Shown: piece by piece, positions 43,727-52,084 of the stretch | Position numbering within the stretch: the first letter of the stretch is position 1 | Layout of the letters: the number at the start of each line of letters is the position of its first letter | NCBI RefSeq assembly: GCF_000244915.1 | Contig: NZ_CM001442.1 | Span: 6,448,001-6,512,000, forward strand | Direction: 5' to 3' | Origin: Bradyrhizobium sp. WSM471 | Lineage (GTDB): Bacteria; Pseudomonadota; Alphaproteobacteria; Rhizobiales; Xanthobacteraceae | DNA: 64,000 nt | Notes under the pieces: generated by a model | What the model saw: only the letters and a program-made list of their open reading frames with translations | Told to the model about the DNA's origin: nothing | Database searches by the model: none | Position numbers and translations under genes: made by a program

Positions 43727-46700
43727 TCAGGCGTCGAGGAGTTCGAGGAATTCCTCGACGCGCCTGAACGGGTCCTGATCACGGCGACCGGCGTAGACGA
43801 CGCGGTCGCCGTCGCGCTGTAGCGCTCCCGCCTGCGACTTCCCCCTGGATTTCCGCAGCCGCCCCGGCAGGAAAGTCGCGGCGACGGCCTCGGGCCCGAC
43901 ATCGAGCCTGACGATGCCGCGCCGCTTGCAATCGATCCGGAGCCTGGCGGATGCGAAGAAGTCGCGGGCCTCCGGCGGCAGCCTGCCAAAACGACGCGAG
44001 ATCTCCTCCTCCAGATCTTCCAGATCGTCGTCGCTTCGGCACCTGGCAGCGCGCCCATAGATCTCGAGCCGGACCGCTTCCGATTGCACGTAGCCTTCAG
44101 GCAACATGTCAGCCAACGGCATATTGAGATCGGGCACCCACAGATCGGCGCCGGTATCGCTGCCTCGCTCGGACGCCCGCTTCAGAAGGTGACTGTAGAG
44201 CACCGGTCCGAACACCTGGACGTGGCCGGACTGCTGTTGCGAGAACAGATCGCCGGCGCCTCTGAGGTCGAGGTCGCGCTCGCTGATCGCAAAGCCGGCA
44301 CCCGGCTTGCTGAACTCCTCCAGCACCGCCAGACGCTTCTCGGACTGCTCCGAGGTCGACTCCGTCAGCAGATGGGCAAAGGCGCGCGTGCCGCCGCGTC
44401 CCACCCGTCCCCTGAGCTGATGCAGCTGCGCAAGTCCGAACTTTTCGGGCCAGCACACCACGATGGTGTTCGCGCGCGGAATATCGAGACCGCTTTCCAC
44501 GATATTGGTCGCCAACAGCACGTCCGCCTCGCCATCGACGAAACTCATCATGCGGTCGTCGATCTCGTCCACGGGCAGTCTGCCGTGAAGACAGACGATG
44601 CGCAGCTCCGGTGCCACCGATTGCACACGGGCCAGCATCGGCTCCAGATCCTGGATGCGCGGGCAGATCAGAAAGCTCTGACCATGCCGCCTGCGCTCGC
44701 GCAGCAGCGCCGCGGCGATGGCAGCGTCGGACAGCGGCGCGATCCTGGTCACGATGGGAAGGCGATGAACCGGCGGCGAGGCGATCACGCTGAGATCCCG
44801 GAAGCCGGCAAGTCCCGCCGCGAGCGTGCGCGGGATCGGCGTGGCGCTCATCCACAGCGAATGGGCTCCCTTGGCGAGGCCTGAAAGCTTCGCCTTCTCC
44901 GCTGCGCCGAAATGCTGCTCTTCGTCGATGATGACGAGGCCGAGGTCGGCGAACTTCACGTCCTTTGCCGCAAGCGCCTGCGTGCCGACCACGACTTTCA
45001 GCGCGCCGCGCCGCAGCCCCTCCTTGGTCTCTCGCGTCTCCGGGCCTGAACTGGCTCGCGACAGGCTTCCCACCTCGATGCCGAGAGGGCCGAACCGCTT
45101 GCGGAAGGTTTCGACATGCTGCCGCGCCAGCACGGTCGTCGGCGCGGCGATCGCCACCTGCTTGCCCGACAGCGCCACTGCGGCCGCCGCCCGCAGCGCG
45201 ACCTCGGTCTTGCCGAAGCCGACGTCACCGCAGATCACCCTGTCCATCGGATGGCCCGCCGCAAGATCGTCGAGGACGTCTTGAATCGCCTGGCCCTGGT
45301 CCACTGTCGTGAAATAGGGGAACCGCGCGACGAACTTTTCGTAGGCCGGCCCCGGTGGCACCAGTTTGGGTGCACGACGGCGGAGGCGCTGGCTGATGTG
45401 TTTGGCGAGAGCCTTGGCGGCGACCTGGATTTCCGCTTCCGCCTCGGTGCGCCGCGCCCACCAGCTGCTGCCGTCCGCCTTGTCGAGCGTCAGCTTGCCG
45501 GGCTCGCCAGCATAGGGCCAGATCACGGCAAGATCGGACGGCGGTACGAGCACGGCATTGTCGCCCGCGAATTTGAGCCTGATCATCTCGCGTCGCGATC
45601 CCTTGCCCATGTCGAGGGTCTGCAAGCCATCGAGCACGGCGAGCCCGCGTTGCAGATGGACAATGGCGGCGCCCTTTTCGGGCACATCAGGATGATCGAA
45701 TGCCGGGTTCCAGGCTCGCGCCATCGGCTGGGGATGATGGGCCCGGCTGCCGAGCACGTCGGAGGCGGTCACGACGACGAGCGGCTTGCGGCCGGCGCCA
45801 ATGAACCCCGCGTCGAAATCGGCCAGCAGCGCGCCTTCGCGGCTCCGTGCCTTCGTCACCTCGCTCCAATCGGCCAGCCGCTCCGCCTTGATGCCGCTCA
45901 TGCGCTCCATCGCGCGAAGGTCGTCCTCGACGGCTGCGACGAACAGCAGCCGCGATCCGCCGCGCTGCATGTCGGCGACGAAGGCGCGAAGCGCCTTGCG
46001 CGGCGAGGCCAGCTTCGAGAACTCCGGCGTCGAGATGAAGGCGGCCTTGCGCGGCAGCACGCTGATGCGCTTCTTCAGCTGCTTCCAGTCCGCCTGCCCC
46101 AGATACTCGCGCTCCGCATCCCTGCGGCCGGCAGCGTCCTCGATCGTGCCCAGCCAGCTCTCGGCGTGGGTCGATACCCCGGCATCCGCGATCCATCGCG
46201 CGCGGCTGCAATAATCCGGCAGCGTCGCCCGCTGTCCGCGCGTAGCTCCCAGTGCGATCCGCTCGGACATGGGATCGATGATCAATTCGGCGGTCTCGTA
46301 GACGACCTCGTGCTCGATGGGATCGACGGCGACGATCTTGCGGATCGTGTCTCCGGAATGCTCGATCCGGAAGGGAGCGAGCGCGCCAGCGGGAAACACT
46401 TCGAACGTCTTGCCGTGGAACAGGACGCCGCCCGGATACTCCGCCTCTTCGTCGAGATCGTAGCCGAGAGCTTCCAGCCGCGTCTCCAGCTCGGGCCCGG
46501 AATAGGGCGCGCCCACCTTCAGCGTGAGGCTCGACCGCGACCAGCTCGCCGGCAGCGGCAGCCGTTCCATGATCGCTTCCGCGGTGGACACCAGGAAGAC
46601 GGGCTTCTTTGCCTTGGCGAGACGCCGCAGCACCGAGCTGCGCCGGCCCGCGATCTCGCGGGAGGGCTCGAGGCCGTCGAAGGGCAGCGTGTTCAGGCGC

Positions 46701-47068
46701 GGAAACACCAGCACGTCGACCGAGGGATCGAGGGCGTGGATCACACCGCCCAGTCGCTCCGCCCTGCTCTCGTCGTCGCAGAGGAAGACGAGGCCGTCAC
46801 GGCCGGACTTCTCCCACTGCTCGAGCAGATGCAGCGCCAGCATGCCGAGCGGCGATGAGGAGGCGACCGCGGAACGCGAGGCGCTCTTCTCCAGGCGCTG
46901 GCCTTTCGAGCTCGTGCTTCTCGAGCTCGTGCTCTTCGTGCTCTTGCGTTTCGCGCTTTTGCTTATCGAGCCTTTGCTTTTCGAGCTCTTGCTTTTTGTC
47001 GTTATCGCGCCGGTCGTGGCCCGGGCTTTCCTGGTGGGCGCCAATGTGTATCCAACTTTGTTTCGCAA
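43727..47068 (-). CDS. Mfd-like DEAD/DEAH helicase (transcription-repair coupling factor paralogue)
   Basis: A 1113-residue SF2 ATPase. After a Lys/Ser-rich N-terminal tail (residues 1-65) come a UvrB-homology region (about 70-260), an RNA-polymerase-interaction-like region (GAAIVHLQRGLAVLDGL ... LKFAGDNAVLVPPSDLAVIW), helicase motifs GDVGFGKTEVAL (Walker A), IDEEQHFG (motif II), SATPIPRTL (III), TNIVESGLDIPRAN and QLRGRVGRG (VI), and a C-terminal TRCF domain (VPDLNMPLADMLPEGYVQ). Mfd displaces stalled polymerase and recruits UvrA. Here the polymerase-binding core 'VHxDHGIG' is degenerate, so this may be a second, specialised Mfd rather than the main one. The start could lie inside the Lys/Ser tail. 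Confidence 0.88.
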   Translation of the reverse strand: MRNKVGYTLAPTRKARATTGAITTKSKSSKSKGSISKSAKRKSTKSTSSRSTSSKGQRLEKSASRSAVASSSPLGMLALHLLEQWEKSGRDGLVFLCDDESRAERLGGVIHALDPSVDVLVFPRLNTLPFDGLEPSREIAGRRSSVLRRLAKAKKPVFLVSTAEAIMERLPLPASWSRSSLTLKVGAPYSGPELETRLEALGYDLDEEAEYPGGVLFHGKTFEVFPAGALAPFRIEHSGDTIRKIVAVDPIEHEVVYETAELIIDPMSERIALGATRGQRATLPDYCSRARWIADAGVSTHAESWLGTIEDAAGRRDAEREYLGQADWKQLKKRISVLPRKAAFISTPEFSKLASPRKALRAFVADMQRGGSRLLFVAAVEDDLRAMERMSGIKAERLADWSEVTKARSREGALLADFDAGFIGAGRKPLVVVTASDVLGSRAHHPQPMARAWNPAFDHPDVPEKGAAIVHLQRGLAVLDGLQTLDMGKGSRREMIRLKFAGDNAVLVPPSDLAVIWPYAGEPGKLTLDKADGSSWWARRTEAEAEIQVAAKALAKHISQRLRRRAPKLVPPGPAYEKFVARFPYFTTVDQGQAIQDVLDDLAAGHPMDRVICGDVGFGKTEVALRAAAAVALSGKQVAIAAPTTVLARQHVETFRKRFGPLGIEVGSLSRASSGPETRETKEGLRRGALKVVVGTQALAAKDVKFADLGLVIIDEEQHFGAAEKAKLSGLAKGAHSLWMSATPIPRTLAAGLAGFRDLSVIASPPVHRLPIVTRIAPLSDAAIAAALLRERRRHGQSFLICPRIQDLEPMLARVQSVAPELRIVCLHGRLPVDEIDDRMMSFVDGEADVLLATNIVESGLDIPRANTIVVCWPEKFGLAQLHQLRGRVGRGGTRAFAHLLTESTSEQSEKRLAVLEEFSKPGAGFAISERDLDLRGAGDLFSQQQSGHVQVFGPVLYSHLLKRASERGSDTGADLWVPDLNMPLADMLPEGYVQSEAVRLEIYGRAARCRSDDDLEDLEEEISRRFGRLPPEARDFFASARLRIDCKRRGIVRLDVGPEAVAATFLPGRLRKSRGKSQAGALQRDGDRVVYAGRRDQDPFRRVEEFLELLDA
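46900..46998. repeat. Degenerate short tandem repeats encoding a Lys/Ser tail
   Basis: Units of about 12-18 bases with the core TTTCGAGCTCGTGCT or CTTTTGCTT recur in the 5' end of the helicase gene and encode the SKSSKSKGSISKSAKRKSTKS-like tail. Composition differs from the rest of the gene, pointing to repeat expansion. Confidence 0.6.
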
Positions 47069-47230
47069 ATAGAGGCGAGCGACGACGAGCCCTCCCGTCG
47101 AGCTCCGTCGATAACGCGCCTCGGGCCTGAGCGCCCAGTGACGTCATTACAATTTTGCAATTGCGTTGAAAAGCAGAGACAGCGGGGGAAGGCAAGCGGC
47201 CTGAGCGGGCAGAAGCTAACGGACAGGCGG

Positions 47231-47491
47231 CTATTGCAGGACCTTCGGCAGCACCACGACCACGTCCACGCTCTGCGCGAGGATCTGCGTGGCGACCACA
47301 GCGAGCTGGTGCGAGAACTCGTCCTCGATCTCGGCCGCGCAGTCCTCGTCGCTGGCGATGGCAAACAGCAGATTACCGTCGATCTCGTCGAACCGGATGC
47401 CGGCGAACAGGCGATCGAAAATCTCGGCGCCCGCGATGTACGCGATTCGCGCCTGGATGGCCTGGTCCTCGACGAGCGACAACTTCCTCAT
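47231..47491 (-). CDS. Small hypothetical protein (86 aa)
   Basis: Starts MRKLSLVEDQAIQARIAYIAGAEIFDRLFAGIRFDEIDGNLLFA, an amphipathic, acidic product with no recognised domain and no signal peptide. Amino-acid composition is protein-like. The ATG at 47491 was chosen over an upstream start. It lies 162 bases upstream of the helicase gene on the same strand. Confidence 0.6.
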   Translation of the reverse strand: MRKLSLVEDQAIQARIAYIAGAEIFDRLFAGIRFDEIDGNLLFAIASDEDCAAEIEDEFSHQLAVVATQILAQSVDVVVVLPKVLQ

Positions 47492-47593
47492 GGACGCAAC
47501 ATATGGCCGCACCACCCGAATGCAAGAGCAGGAGAGCGCTGGCGCGGCGTGCCTTGCGAACTATATTGGTGGCATCGTCCCGCCTGACTGCGT

Positions 47594-48343
47594 TTGCCCT
47601 TGAGGAAATCCTTGATTCTGTTCCTGTTGCTGATCTTCCTGCCGATCGGCGTATCGGCCGGCCGCTATTACTTGCGCGGCGACGGCCGCGGCAATTGGCA
47701 GACGGCGGATCGCTCCAGCGCCGGCCTGCTGCCGCCCGCATCCGCCAATCCGGACGCGCTGATCCGCGTGTTCGCCGCGCGCACCGTGCGCTGGCGCAGC
47801 ATCTTTGCCGTCCATACCTGGATCGTCGTCAAGGAGAAGGGCGCCGCGACCTACAGTCGATACGACTACACGGCCTGGGGCGACCCTGTTCGCAGCAACG
47901 GCTTTGCGCCCGACGGCCGCTGGTTCGGGGCCCTGCCGGAAACGGTCGTGGCGGTCGACGGCGCGCGGGCCGAAGCGCTGATTCCGAAGATCCGTGCCGT
48001 CATCGAGAACTACAAGTTCCGCGCCTATGGCGACTACAGCGCCTGGCCGGGACCGAATTCCAACACCTTCGTGCAGGCTGCGCTGGACGCCGTTCCCGAG
48101 TTGCGCGCCGTGCTGCCGCCGACAGCGATCGGCAAGGACTTCCCCTACAGCGGACGCTGGGCCGGCATCACGGCGTCCGGCACCGGGCTCTACGCGTCGC
48201 TGTCGGGCTATCTCGGCATGACCATCGGCTGGGTCGAAGGGGTCGAGATCAATTTCCTCGGCGCGGTGCTCGGCCTCGACATCCGCCGCCCCGCGCTGAA
48301 GCTTCCAGGCATAGGCCGCCTGGGTGTCGCGGCGGGCGCGTAA
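47594..48343 (+). CDS. DUF3750 membrane-anchored protein
   Basis: A 249-residue protein with an N-terminal signal anchor (RKSLILFLLLIFLPIGVSAG) and a DUF3750 domain marked by FAVHTWIVVKEKGAATYSRYD, NYKFRAYGDYSAWPGPNSNTFVQAAL (a conserved Asn-Ser-Asn-Thr-Phe motif resembling a papain-like/lecithin-acyltransferase active region, speculative) and the C-terminal GLYASLSGYLGMTIGW. Function unknown. The start is TTG 47594 or TTG 47600; no ATG fits. Confidence 0.82.
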   Translation: MPLRKSLILFLLLIFLPIGVSAGRYYLRGDGRGNWQTADRSSAGLLPPASANPDALIRVFAARTVRWRSIFAVHTWIVVKEKGAATYSRYDYTAWGDPVRSNGFAPDGRWFGALPETVVAVDGARAEALIPKIRAVIENYKFRAYGDYSAWPGPNSNTFVQAALDAVPELRAVLPPTAIGKDFPYSGRWAGITASGTGLYASLSGYLGMTIGWVEGVEINFLGAVLGLDIRRPALKLPGIGRLGVAAGA

Positions 48344-48461
48344 AGCAATGACGGAGCAGTCCCATCAAAGTCGGTGCCCTCCCAGGCTTGCCGACATCGT
48401 CCTTCCAATGTGTGCTTCAGGTCACAGCAGAATCGAGCGCCTTGGCCTAGACTGAACTTGC

Positions 48462-48530
48462 ATGGCCGCAAACAAGGTAACGGCGGTACGCACGAGGCTG
48501 GAGAGGCGACCAACAGCTACGGACTTTTGA
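48462..48530 (+). ncRNA. Candidate small transcript (possible 22-codon leader ORF) before a terminator
   Basis: A strong intrinsic terminator at 48530-48563 is not close to any annotated plus-strand gene: the nearest stop is 187 bases upstream. The interval ending in it contains ATG 48462 to TGA 48530 (MAANKVTAVRTRLERRPTATDF), whose stop abuts the hairpin. It could be a small RNA, a short peptide gene, or the 3' end of the DUF3750 transcript. The choice cannot be made from sequence. Confidence 0.35.
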
Positions 48531-48563
48531 AGCCGCCAGGTGAAGAACTCGGCGGCTTTTTCT
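48530..48563 (+). terminator. Rho-independent terminator
   Basis: AAGCCGCC (48530-48537) pairs with GGCGGCTT (48551-48558) around a 13-nt loop, followed by TTTTTCT. Textbook form on the plus strand. Confidence 0.85.
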
Positions 48564-48620
48564 CTGTCCAGGAACGCGCGGCCCGAAGCTTGTTCGCTGC
48601 CGATGTGGCTACCGGAACTT

Positions 48621-48908
48621 CTACCGTTTGTCTGAGCAATCCGAGGGCCTTCGCTGATCGCGCTCTTCTTCGATCTGCCGTTCGGCCTCGAGCCAAAACT
48701 CCACATCCCGATCGACCGGGCGACCGGCCTGCTCCCAGAGCTCGTACGCGCGCGCTCGCACCTTGCCGCGCCGCATCATCCGAAGCAGCTTTTGCTTCAG
48801 CTCCTCGGCGAACGTCCTGAATCGCTGGACAGTGGTTTCGTCTTTGACAAGGGCTGCCGCTCGCGTTGCGAGTTCGATCTGGTGCTCTATCTTTTTCCGC
48901 TCGTCCAC
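48621..48908 (-). CDS. DUF2934 protein (about 95 aa)
   Basis: Helical N-terminus (DERKKIEHQIELATRAAALVKDETTVQRFRTFAEELKQKLLRMM) followed by a C-terminal DUF2934 motif, VRARAYELWEQAGRPVDRDVEFWLEAERQ. DUF2934 is a short domain of unknown function that is frequent in rhizobial stress genes. I chose GTG 48908 as start because the next upstream GTG (48929) lies inside the hairpin at 48927-48950. A second DUF2934 gene is at 49236-49397. Confidence 0.75.
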   Translation of the reverse strand: MDERKKIEHQIELATRAAALVKDETTVQRFRTFAEELKQKLLRMMRRGKVRARAYELWEQAGRPVDRDVEFWLEAERQIEEERDQRRPSDCSDKR

Positions 48909-48926
48909 CGCAAACCCCGCCGTAGC

Positions 48927-48950
48927 CACGGGCCTGCGTCGCAGCCCGTG
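48927..48950 (-). terminator. GC hairpin between DUF2934 and the tandem repeat
   Basis: CACGGGC-N10-GCCCGTG, a 7-bp stem with further pairing inside the loop (TGCG/CGCA). No T-run. On the minus strand it follows the Cys-rich gene and its tandem repeats and precedes the DUF2934 start, so it may be a leader hairpin or weak terminator. Confidence 0.4.
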
Positions 48951-48990
48951 CTGCTCACGACCTCAATTCCTGCTGGAAGGCTCTGTTCCG

Positions 48991-49065
48991 CCTTCAATGC
49001 CAGGTCCTTCAATGCCAGGTCCTTCAATGCCAGGTCCTTCAATGCCAGGTCCTTCAATGCCACGT
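48991..49065. repeat. Five 15-bp tandem repeats at the 3' end of a gene
   Basis: CCTTCAATGCCAGGT is repeated at 48991, 49006, 49021 and 49036; the fifth copy at 49051 ends CACGT. The last copy holds the natural stop of the 61-aa gene on the minus strand (TGG CAT TGA). Because 15 is divisible by three, every copy repeats Trp-His-stop in frame, so the array is a duplication of the gene's own 3' end. Confidence 0.9.
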
Positions 49066-49239
49066 CGTGTCCGCTTCGACGATCACCGCCCTTGTTTCGG
49101 GATCTTCCGTCGCGTTGCAGGTGCAGGGCATGCCCTCACCGCATCGGCAGCCGCCCAATTCGTCGCTCCAGGCGCGGAGCGGATGGTTTTCGCAGACCCA
49201 TCCCAGACCGTGGCAGAATGGGCAGCTCTTGTCGGTCAC
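49054..49239 (-). CDS. Small Cys-rich (zinc-ribbon-like) protein (61 aa)
   Basis: Begins at GTG 49239 with TDKSCPFCHGLGWVCENHP and contains C-x2-C-x6-C ... C-x-C ... C-x-C (CRCGEGMPCTCN), a DnaJ-zinc-finger-like pattern known from a small Bradyrhizobium family. The start overlaps the upstream DUF2934 stop as GTGA, indicating translational coupling. Probably binds zinc; partner unknown. Its stop codon lies in a tandem repeat (48991-49065). Confidence 0.75.
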   Translation of the reverse strand: MTDKSCPFCHGLGWVCENHPLRAWSDELGGCRCGEGMPCTCNATEDPETRAVIVEADTTWH

Positions 49240-49397
49240 AGCGTATCCGGCGTCCGCATGGGGTTCGACTTGTCCTCGTTGCGCAGCTCCTGCTCGGCCG
49301 CGTGCCAGAACTCTTCCTCGCGGCCTTCCGGCTTGCCCGCCTGTTCCCACAAGCGGTGCGCGCGTTCTCTGATGTCGTGATCGGTTGGCTCGGGCAT
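49236..49397 (-). CDS. DUF2934 protein (53 aa)
   Basis: A short product MPEPTDHDIRERAHRLWEQAGKPEGREEEFWHAAEQELRNEDKS, almost entirely the DUF2934 motif (RxRAxxLWEQAGxPxGRxxEFW). ATG 49397 is preceded by CAGGAGACACA. It is the first gene of a two-gene unit with the Cys-rich protein. Confidence 0.85.
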   Translation of the reverse strand: MPEPTDHDIRERAHRLWEQAGKPEGREEEFWHAAEQELRNEDKSNPMRTPDTL

Positions 49398-49544
49398 TGT
49401 GTCTCCTGCGAAGAGACACGGCCCCACCCTGGGGGGTATGGGGGCTTGGAGGCGGGGCCGTGCAGGCCAGCAAATCGGCGGCGACGCTGGCCCGCTGAGT
49501 CAAGCCTCAATGGTGCGCAAGAGTTCCTAGCGAGAACGTTGTCA

Positions 49545-50213
49545 TCAGCCGAAATCCGCGATACGGGCGTCGAGCGCAAACATGCTTTGATAAACTTCCG
49601 GCTCGCTCGCCACGGCCATGACGTCGGGGGCAATTTCCGCGGCTTTGAGCAAGGCGGCCTGCAGCGACGAGACGTCGAGCGCCTCGATCAGCAAGAGCCC
49701 CGCGAAAAAGCCCTCGTTCGTCCGCATGCCCTTCTCAGCGGTCCGCACCGATGTCCGCGCCTCGTCGGTCGCGCCGATCTGCACCGCGGCAACCCCGTCG
49801 CACGCAACGAACGTCTGAGCCAGACCTTGGGGATCTTTCGGCAACGTCTCGATCCGCAGCGCCACGATCGATGCGCCTTCGCCCCGCCCTGCCCGCGCGA
49901 TCATGACGCCCCCGCCCCGCATGAAATTGCCGAGCTTCGGCATGATGCGCTGGGACCACGGCGTCGGTGCGTTGAGGCGCGCCAGATAGGCCTCGCCGTC
50001 GAGGACCTCCGGCGTCTCCAGCTCATACAGAATGAAGAAGCGGTTGATGTCGTCCCTTGCCGCGCGGAAGACACGCGATGCCAGGAACCCCTTCGTCGTT
50101 ACGCGCTCGGTCGTGTGCTCACGCGTCAGCCAATGCCGGTAGTCGGTCAGGTCGTGAGCCTCGACGTCGCTCCAGATGGCGAGAAATCCCGTGCCGCGCA
50201 TTGCGCCCTCCAT
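49545..50213 (-). CDS. Hypothetical protein with two ferredoxin-like (EthD/Dabb-type) halves
   Basis: A 222-residue product (MRGTGFLAIWSDVEAHDLTDYRHWLTREHTTERVTTKGFLASRVF...). The first half and the region after about residue 115 (VALRIETLPKDPQGLAQTFVACDGVAAVQIGAT) look like two related alpha-beta barrels of the dimeric ferredoxin-like type, a fold used by small decarboxylases and monooxygenases. Function unknown. It starts 2 bases after the aroQ stop, so it is the last gene of the TRAP-aroQ operon. Confidence 0.7.
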   Translation of the reverse strand: MEGAMRGTGFLAIWSDVEAHDLTDYRHWLTREHTTERVTTKGFLASRVFRAARDDINRFFILYELETPEVLDGEAYLARLNAPTPWSQRIMPKLGNFMRGGGVMIARAGRGEGASIVALRIETLPKDPQGLAQTFVACDGVAAVQIGATDEARTSVRTAEKGMRTNEGFFAGLLLIEALDVSSLQAALLKAAEIAPDVMAVASEPEVYQSMFALDARIADFG

Positions 50214-50215
50214 GC

Positions 50216-50710
50216 CTACGCCTTGCCGCCGGCCGCAAGCCCGCGCAGAGCCGGTGCAATGGTCTCAGGCAATTGCCCCAGCCGTTGGACGGCCGCGAGC
50301 ATCGCGGCGAGATAGCCATAGGGACCCAGTCCGCAAATGACCGCCGTGCAGGCGCTCGACGTGATCGAGTGGCGGTGCAGCTCGTCCCGCGCGTGGATGT
50401 TCGAGATATGCACCTCGATCTTCACACCCTCGAAAATCTTCAGCGCATCGATCAGCGCGATCGAGGTGAATGAATAGGCCGCGGGATTCATAATGATGAC
50501 GTCCGCGTTGCCATGGGCGGACTGGATCAGGCTGACGAGTTCACCCTCCATGTTCGATTGATGGAACGACATCGAAACGCCGAGCTGGTCGGCCAGCGCG
50601 CGGCAGCTCGCCTCGATCTCATCGAGCGTCGTCGAGCCGTAGATGTGGGGCTCGCGGATGCCGAGGAAATTAAGATTGGGTCCGTTGAGGATCATGATCC
50701 TTGCGGCCAT
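50216..50710 (-). CDS. aroQ: Type II 3-dehydroquinate dehydratase
   Basis: Interconverts 3-dehydroquinate and 3-dehydroshikimate. The 164-residue product has the family's active-site set: GPNLNFLGIREPHIYG (Arg and Tyr), IIMNPAAYSFTSIAL (Asn), VEVHISN equivalent VHISN (His) and HARDELHRHS (Arg). Placed in a TRAP uptake operon and not with chorismate genes, it is more likely catabolic (quinate/shikimate use) than biosynthetic. ATG 50710 was chosen; a longer frame overlapping the permease gene is not real. Confidence 0.9.
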   Translation of the reverse strand: MAARIMILNGPNLNFLGIREPHIYGSTTLDEIEASCRALADQLGVSMSFHQSNMEGELVSLIQSAHGNADVIIMNPAAYSFTSIALIDALKIFEGVKIEVHISNIHARDELHRHSITSSACTAVICGLGPYGYLAAMLAAVQRLGQLPETIAPALRGLAAGGKA

Positions 50711-50742
50711 TTTCGCTTGTCCTTCTTGTGTTGCCGACGCGT

Positions 50743-52023
50743 CTAGCCGGCGAACCATTTGGCAGGGGCTGTTACAAGCCCCGGGAACAGAATCATCAGG
50801 AACAGAACCACGAGCTGCGCAATCAAGAAGGGCCAGACGCCCTTGATGATATCCTCCATGCTGATCCTGGAGACACCGCAAACCACATTGAGCACGATAC
50901 CGACCGGCGGCGTGATCAGGCCGATGGCATTGTTGATGATGAAGAGAACACCAAAGTAGACGGGATCGATGCCCGCCGCCTTGACGATCGGCATCAGAAT
51001 CGGCGTGAGGATGAGGATGGTCGGCGTCATGTCGAGGGCCGTTCCCACGATCACCACCACGACCATGATCGCAAGCATCAGGAGCGTGTTGTTGCCCATG
51101 AAAGGCTTGAGCAGGGCGACGATCTGTGCCGAAATCTCGGACACGGTGATGAGCCAAGACGATACCAGCGCCGCTGCCACCAGAAACATCACGATGCTCG
51201 TCGTCAGGGCCGAGGAGACGAACACCTCGTAAAGCTGCGACGGTTTCAATTCCCGATAGATGCAGGTCGCGACGAACAGCGAATAGACGGCGACGACCAC
51301 TGCGGCTTCGGTCGGGGTGAAGATACCGAAGCGCAGGCCGACGATGATGATGACCGGCAGCATCAGCGCCCAGAAGCCGTCGACCACCGCTTTCACCATT
51401 TCCGAGAGCGATGCCCTTGGCGGGGGTGTCAGGTTCTCCCGGCGCACCACCCACCACCAGGCCAGGCAGAGCCCTGCCCCGAGCAAGATCCCCGGGACGA
51501 TCCCGGCCAGGAACAGCTTCGAGATCGACACGCCCGCGGCGACACCGAAAATGACGAATCCGATGCTGGGCGGAATCACGGGCGCGATGATGCCGCCGGC
51601 CGCCACCAGACCCGCCGCATAGGACTTCTTGTGACCCGCCGCCACCATCATCGGCACCAGCAGGGCGGCCAGCGCCGCGGCATCGGCTGCCGCGGAGCCC
51701 GAGAGCGACGCAAGGATGCAGGACGCGAGGATCGTGACGTAACCAAGTCCGCCGCGAAAATGGCCGACCGCGACGAGCGCAACGTTGACGATTCGCTTGG
51801 CCAGACCGCCCTTGTTCATGACCTCGCCGGCGAGCATGAAGAAGGGAATGGCCATGAGCGGAAAGCTGTCCGCGCCGTTGATGACGTTCTGCGCCACGAT
51901 CTGCGCGTCGAACATGTCGATCGTGCTCATCAGGGCCACGCCGCAGACGATCAGCGCAAAGGCGATCGGCATGCCCAGCGCCATGGCGCCGAGCAGCGAG
52001 AAGGTGAAGACCGCAATGGTCAT
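50743..52023 (-). CDS. TRAP transporter large permease (DctM-like)
   Basis: A 426-residue membrane protein with about twelve spans, the ion-coupled transport subunit of a tripartite ATP-independent uptake system. Typical sequence: ALGMPIAFALIVCGVALM, FPLMAIPFFMLAGEVMNKGGLAKRIVNVA, AADAAALAALLVPMM and the VPPSIGFVIFG loop. It lies downstream of the small permease and binding-protein genes. Confidence 0.95.
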   Translation of the reverse strand: MTIAVFTFSLLGAMALGMPIAFALIVCGVALMSTIDMFDAQIVAQNVINGADSFPLMAIPFFMLAGEVMNKGGLAKRIVNVALVAVGHFRGGLGYVTILASCILASLSGSAAADAAALAALLVPMMVAAGHKKSYAAGLVAAGGIIAPVIPPSIGFVIFGVAAGVSISKLFLAGIVPGILLGAGLCLAWWWVVRRENLTPPPRASLSEMVKAVVDGFWALMLPVIIIVGLRFGIFTPTEAAVVVAVYSLFVATCIYRELKPSQLYEVFVSSALTTSIVMFLVAAALVSSWLITVSEISAQIVALLKPFMGNNTLLMLAIMVVVVIVGTALDMTPTILILTPILMPIVKAAGIDPVYFGVLFIINNAIGLITPPVGIVLNVVCGVSRISMEDIIKGVWPFLIAQLVVLFLMILFPGLVTAPAKWFAG

Positions 52024-52084
52024 GGCGTGATCCCGGTGATTTCCAGGATGAGAGCGCCGGGCGCCACGATACGGAGAGACAGCA

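Noticed and set aside
48991..49065. CRISPR-like array
   Set aside because: The units are directly contiguous 15-mers without spacers; they are tandem duplications of a gene end.
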